A stretch of DNA of 64,000 bases from Pseudomonas fluorescens (GTDB lineage: Bacteria > Pseudomonadota > Gammaproteobacteria > Pseudomonadales > Pseudomonadaceae), in contig NZ_CABVHU010000008.1 of NCBI RefSeq assembly GCF_902497855.1, forward strand, positions 186,001 to 250,000, given 5' to 3'. Each line of letters opens with the position of its first letter. Position 1 is the first letter of the stretch. The notes under the pieces were generated by a model, which saw only the letters and a list, made by a program, of their open reading frames with translations, was not told where the DNA came from and did not search any database. The position numbers and the translations under genes were made by a program. Positions 60,750-64,000 of this stretch are shown piece after piece.

Positions 60750-61853
60750 TTAAACCAACGTCATCAACGCCTCACGACTGAACGGCAAAATGTCTCCCTC
60801 ACGCCCATCACGCACTTTCTGCGCCCAATCCGGATCCACCAGCAGCGCACGCCCCACCGCTACCAGATCGAATTCATCATTATTCAGCCGCTCCAGCAGT
60901 TTTTCCAGGCTGGCCGGCTGGGCGATCTTGTCGGTGTTGACCATGAACTGCAGGAATTCGCCGTCCAGGCCGACACTCCCGACCGTGATGGTTGGCTTGC
61001 CGGTGAGCGTGCGCGTCCAGCCCGCCAGGTTCAATTCGGAACCCTCGAATTCCGGCTCCCAGAATCGGCGTGTCGAGCAGTGGAAAATGTCCACGCCAGC
61101 CTCGGACAACGGCTTGAGGAACTCGCCCAAGGCTTCTGGGGTTTGCACCAGGCGCGCGGTGTAATCCTGCTGCTTCCACTGGGAGAAACGGAAGATGATC
61201 GGGAACCCTTCGCCGACCGCTGCACGCACCGCCTGAATCAGTTCGATGGCGAAACGCGAACGGTTGGCCAGGCTACCGCCGTATTCGTCAGTGCGCTGGT
61301 TGCTGCCTTCCCAGAAAAACTGGTCCACCAGATAACCGTGGGCACCGTGGATCTCCACGCCGTCCATGCCGATGCTCCGGGCATCTTTGGCCGCCTGGGC
61401 GAACGTAGCGATCACCTCCTGGATGTCCTGGCGGGTCATGCCGTGAACCACGACCTGACCGTCCTTGAGTTTTTCCGACGGACCGTAACCCGGCACGCTG
61501 GCATCCGGCTCGGTGCCGATGCGCCGCACGCTGCCGACATGCCACAGCTGAGGCACGATCTTGCCGCCTTCGGCATGGACTGCGTCGACCACTTTCTTCC
61601 AGCCGGCCAATGCTGCTTCACCGTAGAAGTGCGGCACGTTCGGGTAGCCGTTGGACGCCTTGTGCCCGACGGTGGTGCCTTCGGTGATGATCAGCCCGAC
61701 GCCGGCGGCGGCGCGGCGGCGGTAATACTCGATCACTTTGGAATTGGGCACGCCGCCCGGCGAAAACGAGCGGGTCATCGGGGCCATGACGACGCGGGTC
61801 GGCAGTTCGAGGGTGCCGAGGTGGAACGGTTTGAACAGGGCTTTGACGGGCAT
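60750..61853 (-). CDS. Old Yellow Enzyme family NADH:flavin oxidoreductase
   Basis: A 367-residue FMN ene-reductase (alkene reductase). Pattern: MAPMTRSFSPGGVPN (phosphate/FMN), PQLWHVGSV, the active-site pair in EIHGAHGYLVDQF (His-x-x-His), and NRSRFAIELIQAV. Likely reduces activated alkenes, possibly N-ethylmaleimide- or nitroester-like compounds. P. aeruginosa has a homologue between gpx and the glycosyltransferase (PA0840). Monocistronic. Confidence 0.9.
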   Translation of the reverse strand: MPVKALFKPFHLGTLELPTRVVMAPMTRSFSPGGVPNSKVIEYYRRRAAAGVGLIITEGTTVGHKASNGYPNVPHFYGEAALAGWKKVVDAVHAEGGKIVPQLWHVGSVRRIGTEPDASVPGYGPSEKLKDGQVVVHGMTRQDIQEVIATFAQAAKDARSIGMDGVEIHGAHGYLVDQFFWEGSNQRTDEYGGSLANRSRFAIELIQAVRAAVGEGFPIIFRFSQWKQQDYTARLVQTPEALGEFLKPLSEAGVDIFHCSTRRFWEPEFEGSELNLAGWTRTLTGKPTITVGSVGLDGEFLQFMVNTDKIAQPASLEKLLERLNNDEFDLVAVGRALLVDPDWAQKVRDGREGDILPFSREALMTLV

Positions 61854-61960
61854 GGGGGCGCTCCACGGGAATAGACTTTATGATGGGGATAATATGGAGT
61901 GCGCGACGGATTGAACAGCACTATTGATTGCGGTGATTAAGGTCTAAAAGGTACGCAAAA

Positions 61961-62032
61961 CCTGTAGGAGCCCGGCTTGCCGGCGATGGCGATTTAAAGG
62001 ACGCCTTCGCGGGCAAGCCTCGCTCCTACAGA
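61961..62032. repeat. Two facing REP cores
   Basis: CCTGTAGGAGCCCGGCTTGCCGGCGA and CTTCGCGGGCAAGCCTCGCTCCTACAG of two different subtypes, in the gap between the Old Yellow Enzyme and gpx genes. Confidence 0.87.
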
Positions 62033-62039
62033 GGAGGTG

Positions 62040-62522
62040 TCAGCCCAGGGCTTTTTCGATCGCATGGACGACCGAAGGATCATCCGGCGGTGTACGCGGC
62101 GAGAACCGCGCGAGCACGCGACCATCCTTGCCGAGCAGGAATTTTTCGAAGTTCCAGGTGATGTCACCCGGAAACTCGGCGCCCTCGCCCGCCAGCAGAC
62201 GGTACAAATGATGGCGATCGTGCCCGTTGACTTCCAGCTTGCCGGACAACGGAAAGGTCACCCCATAGTTAAGGCTGCAGAAATCCTGGATCTCTTGCTC
62301 GGTGCCCGGTTCCTGCCCGGCAAACTGGTTGCACGGCAAGCCCAGCACGCTGAAACCCCGGTCCTTGTATTGCTGGTAGAGTTTTTCCAGCGCCGCATAC
62401 TGTGGGGTCAAGCCACATTTGGAGGCGACGTTGACCACAAGCACGACGTGCCCCTTGAGGGGTGCCAGCGGTAGCTCCTGACCATCCAGGGCTGTCAATT
62501 TAAGGTCGTGAAAAGCACTCAT
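62040..62522 (-). CDS. Glutathione peroxidase (cysteine type)
   Basis: A 160-residue GPx with the peroxidatic Cys in NVASKCGLTPQ (Cys37), the Gln in GLPCNQFAGQEPG and the Trp in ITWNFEKFL, so the catalytic triad is complete with Cys in place of selenocysteine. Start at MSAFHDLKL. It reduces peroxides, probably through thioredoxin. It is monocistronic between REP pair and slyD. Confidence 0.92.
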   Translation of the reverse strand: MSAFHDLKLTALDGQELPLAPLKGHVVLVVNVASKCGLTPQYAALEKLYQQYKDRGFSVLGLPCNQFAGQEPGTEQEIQDFCSLNYGVTFPLSGKLEVNGHDRHHLYRLLAGEGAEFPGDITWNFEKFLLGKDGRVLARFSPRTPPDDPSVVHAIEKALG

Positions 62523-62591
62523 GACGAACTCCAGATTCCCGTTCTTCTCAAAACAGCCACTTGGCGGTGCCCTCAAGGACAGCCGCGGACT

Positions 62592-62612
62592 AAAAAGGCG
62601 CCCTCGGGCGCC
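62592..62612 (-). terminator. Rho-independent terminator of slyD
   Basis: GGCGCC-CTCG-GGCGCC with T5 following in the minus direction, 31 bases past the slyD stop. Confidence 0.9.
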
Positions 62613-62643
62613 TCTCCAGTTCTCGAAAGCTTAGCGCAGAAAA

Positions 62644-63129
62644 TCAGTGGTGATGGCCACCTTCGCCATGGACGTGGCCATGGGCGACTTCTTCCTGGCT
62701 GGCATCACGGATGTCTATGATCTTGACCTGGAAGTTCAGGCGCTGACCGGCCAACGGGTGGTTGCCGTCGACGGTGACGTCGTCGCCGTCCAGATCGCGA
62801 ATGGTGACGATCTGCATCTGGCCGTCCGGAGCGGAAGCGTGGAACTGCATGCCCACTTCCAGCTCGTCGACGCCTTCGAACATGCTGCGGCTCAGGGTGC
62901 TGACCAGTTCGGCAGCGTATTCGCCGTAGGCGTCTTCAGGTTCTACGGCGACGGTCAGTTCGTCACCGACAGCCTTGCCTTCCAGTGCCTTTTCCAGGCC
63001 CGGAATGATGTTGCCTGCGCCTTGCAGGTAGACCAGCGGCGCGCCGCCGGCGGAGCTGTCGATGACCTCACCAGCGTCGTTGGTCAGGGTATAGTCGATG
63101 GAGACAGCCTTATTGGCGGCGATCAGCAT
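62644..63129 (-). CDS. slyD: FKBP-type peptidyl-prolyl isomerase SlyD
   Basis: A 161-residue SlyD: FKBP core (GAPLVYLQGAGNIIPGLEKALEGKAVGDEL), an inserted flap domain near 75-130, and a His-rich tail (HGHVHGEGGHHH) typical for metal (Ni/Zn) binding. The start MLIAANKAVSIDY is the standard one. It folds proteins and may take part in metal delivery. The start codon lies about 100 bases from DUF3565, which reads in the other direction. Confidence 0.93.
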   Translation of the reverse strand: MLIAANKAVSIDYTLTNDAGEVIDSSAGGAPLVYLQGAGNIIPGLEKALEGKAVGDELTVAVEPEDAYGEYAAELVSTLSRSMFEGVDELEVGMQFHASAPDGQMQIVTIRDLDGDDVTVDGNHPLAGQRLNFQVKIIDIRDASQEEVAHGHVHGEGGHHH

Positions 63130-63235
63130 GGGGCGAGACCTTTTGCATAAGAATATTGAAAGACCCAGTTTAGCGAAGCAATCGCCCGAAAGCGAACACA
63201 ACCCGGACAGACGGACGGCGGCGAAAGGCTCGACG

Positions 63236-63436
63236 GTGACAGGCTTTCATCAGGACGAAGACGGCCACTGGGTGGCCGAGCTTTCCTGCGGCCACACCCA
63301 GCACCTGCGCCACCAGCCACCGTGGCAATCCCGGGCCTGGGTACTGAACCCCTTGCTGCGCAATGAAAAAATAGGCCAGCCCTTTGCTTGCGGTTGGTGT
63401 GCACAAGGCTCTGTTAGCGATAACCTTACCGACTGA
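63236..63436 (+). CDS. DUF3565 family zinc-ribbon-like protein
   Basis: A 66-residue protein (GTG start at VTGFHQDEDG) with a metal-binding pattern CGHTQHLRHQPPWQ ... CGWC, DUF3565. An in-frame upstream ATG (MGRDLLHKN) would add 36 residues overlapping the slyD start and is not favoured because the family begins at the TGFHQD segment. Function unknown. Confidence 0.78.
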   Translation: MTGFHQDEDGHWVAELSCGHTQHLRHQPPWQSRAWVLNPLLRNEKIGQPFACGWCAQGSVSDNLTD

Positions 63437-63496
63437 AATTCGGTAGACGACCAGTCATAAGTTGTCACCATTGCCATGCACCCCCAGAGAATCCGC

Positions 63497-64000
63497 ATGC
63501 AGACTTTTTTTATCGCACCCACCGATTTTGGTGTGGGTCTGACCTCCATCAGCCTCGGGCTGGTGCGCACCCTTGAGCGGGCCGGCCTCAAGGTCGGCTT
63601 TTTCAAACCGATTGCCCAACCCCATCCGGGTGATACCGGGCCTGAGCGCTCCACCGAACTGGTGGCCCGTACCCACGGCTTGAAACCGCCGCAGCCCCTG
63701 GGCCTGGCCCATGTCGAGCGCATGCTCGGCGACGGCCAGCTCGACGAGCTGCTCGAAGAAATCATCACCCTGTACCAGCAGGCGGCCATCGGCAAGGACG
63801 TGCTGATCGTCGAAGGCATGGTCCCGACCCGTAGCGCCAGTTATGCCGCGCGGGTCAATCTGCACCTGGCCAAAAGCCTCGACGCCGACGTGATCCTGGT
63901 CTCGGCCCCGGAACACGAAGTGCTGGCCGAACTGTCCGGCCGGGTGGAATTGCAGGCGCAATTGTTCGGCGGGCCGAAAGACCCGAAAGTCCTCGGCGTG
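63497..64000 (+). CDS. pta: Phosphate acetyltransferase, N-terminal part (cut by the window end)
   Basis: 168 codons are visible, open to the end of the window. The N-terminus MQTFFIAPTDFGVGLTSISLGLVRTLERAGLKVGFFKPIAQP is the BioD-like N-terminal domain of the long bacterial Pta, with a Walker-like motif altered (APTDFGVGLTS). The enzyme would interconvert acetyl-CoA and acetyl phosphate. AGAATCC before the ATG gives only a weak ribosome-binding site. The catalytic C-terminal domain and ackA, expected next, are outside the window. Confidence 0.9.
   Translation, partial: MQTFFIAPTDFGVGLTSISLGLVRTLERAGLKVGFFKPIAQPHPGDTGPERSTELVARTHGLKPPQPLGLAHVERMLGDGQLDELLEEIITLYQQAAIGKDVLIVEGMVPTRSASYAARVNLHLAKSLDADVILVSAPEHEVLAELSGRVELQAQLFGGPKDPKVLGV

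Noticed and set aside
1..64000. tRNA genes, rRNA, CRISPR arrays, prophage or transposase
   Set aside because: None was recognised on either strand. The only repeated units are REP-type, the CAAGC-rich element and a short tandem repeat, which lack CRISPR spacing.

Overview
The window is chromosomal DNA from a fluorescent-group Pseudomonas. The evidence is high GC with GC-rich third positions, REP elements of the GTAGGAGC(G/T)... type in most intergenic gaps, the hmgR/hmgA-fahA-maiA cluster, the folM-folE-folX block, DUF6124 and DUF3509 proteins, and a right-hand end (trxB, cysZ, glycosyltransferase, Old Yellow Enzyme, glutathione peroxidase, slyD, pta) whose order I remember from other pseudomonads. 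No rRNA, tRNA, transposase, integrase or CRISPR array was seen.

Layout. 0-7 kb: an SDR enzyme, then an AaeAB-like aromatic-acid efflux operon (outer-membrane factor, FUSC, DUF1656, HlyD) divergent from its probable LysR regulator. 7-12.5 kb: a DUF6124 gene behind a strongly folded leader, a non-coding block full of REPs and nested hairpins, a 2-hydroxyacid dehydrogenase, a DUF2165 membrane protein, and a DMT exporter divergent from an AraC regulator. 12.5-19.1 kb: a Fur-box-headed iron operon (DUF3649, PepSY reductase-like, DUF3325, ECF sigma, FecR, TonB siderophore receptor). 19-27.8 kb: a ribosome-associated HPF/RaiA-like protein, a LysR/sdaA/sdaC serine-use locus, DUF3509, PsiE, LexA-controlled yebG, a leucine-dehydrogenase homologue lacking its catalytic lysine, and a SirB1-like protein. 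27.9-32.2 kb: homogentisate degradation with its IclR repressor and two tandem operator-like palindromes.

32.1-45 kb: a MalT-like LuxR regulator followed by a DUF1329/DUF1302 pair; a gap with a candidate small RNA; an AT-richer accessory island with an AmpDh3-type amidase, an S-type-pyocin-like toxin whose C-terminal domain I do not recognise, and its overlapping immunity gene; then an operon of an HSD17B4-like SDR, a MEST-like alpha/beta hydrolase and a class II aldolase. 45-50.3 kb: a flavodoxin and a probable light-response cluster (short LOV photoreceptor, PilZ-like protein, class II LitR-type MerR regulator without cobalamin ligands, then folM-folE-folX for tetrahydromonapterin/pterin synthesis), followed by DUF1244 and HopJ-like genes. 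50.5-56.1 kb: an amino-acid/amine uptake and catabolism cluster (aminotransferase, polar amino-acid ABC transporter, PuuB-like FAD oxidase). 56.3-64 kb: trxB, cysZ, an orphan AT-richer membrane protein, glycosyltransferase, OYE, glutathione peroxidase, slyD, DUF3565, and the 5' part of pta, which runs off the window.

The most novel leads are the toxin C-terminal domain with its small immunity protein, the candidate sRNA in the 38 kb gap, the folded leader before the DUF6124 gene, the structured non-coding block at 8.07-8.57 kb, and the Lys-to-Val change in the leucine dehydrogenase homologue. All functions are inferred from reading the sequence; no database search was run.
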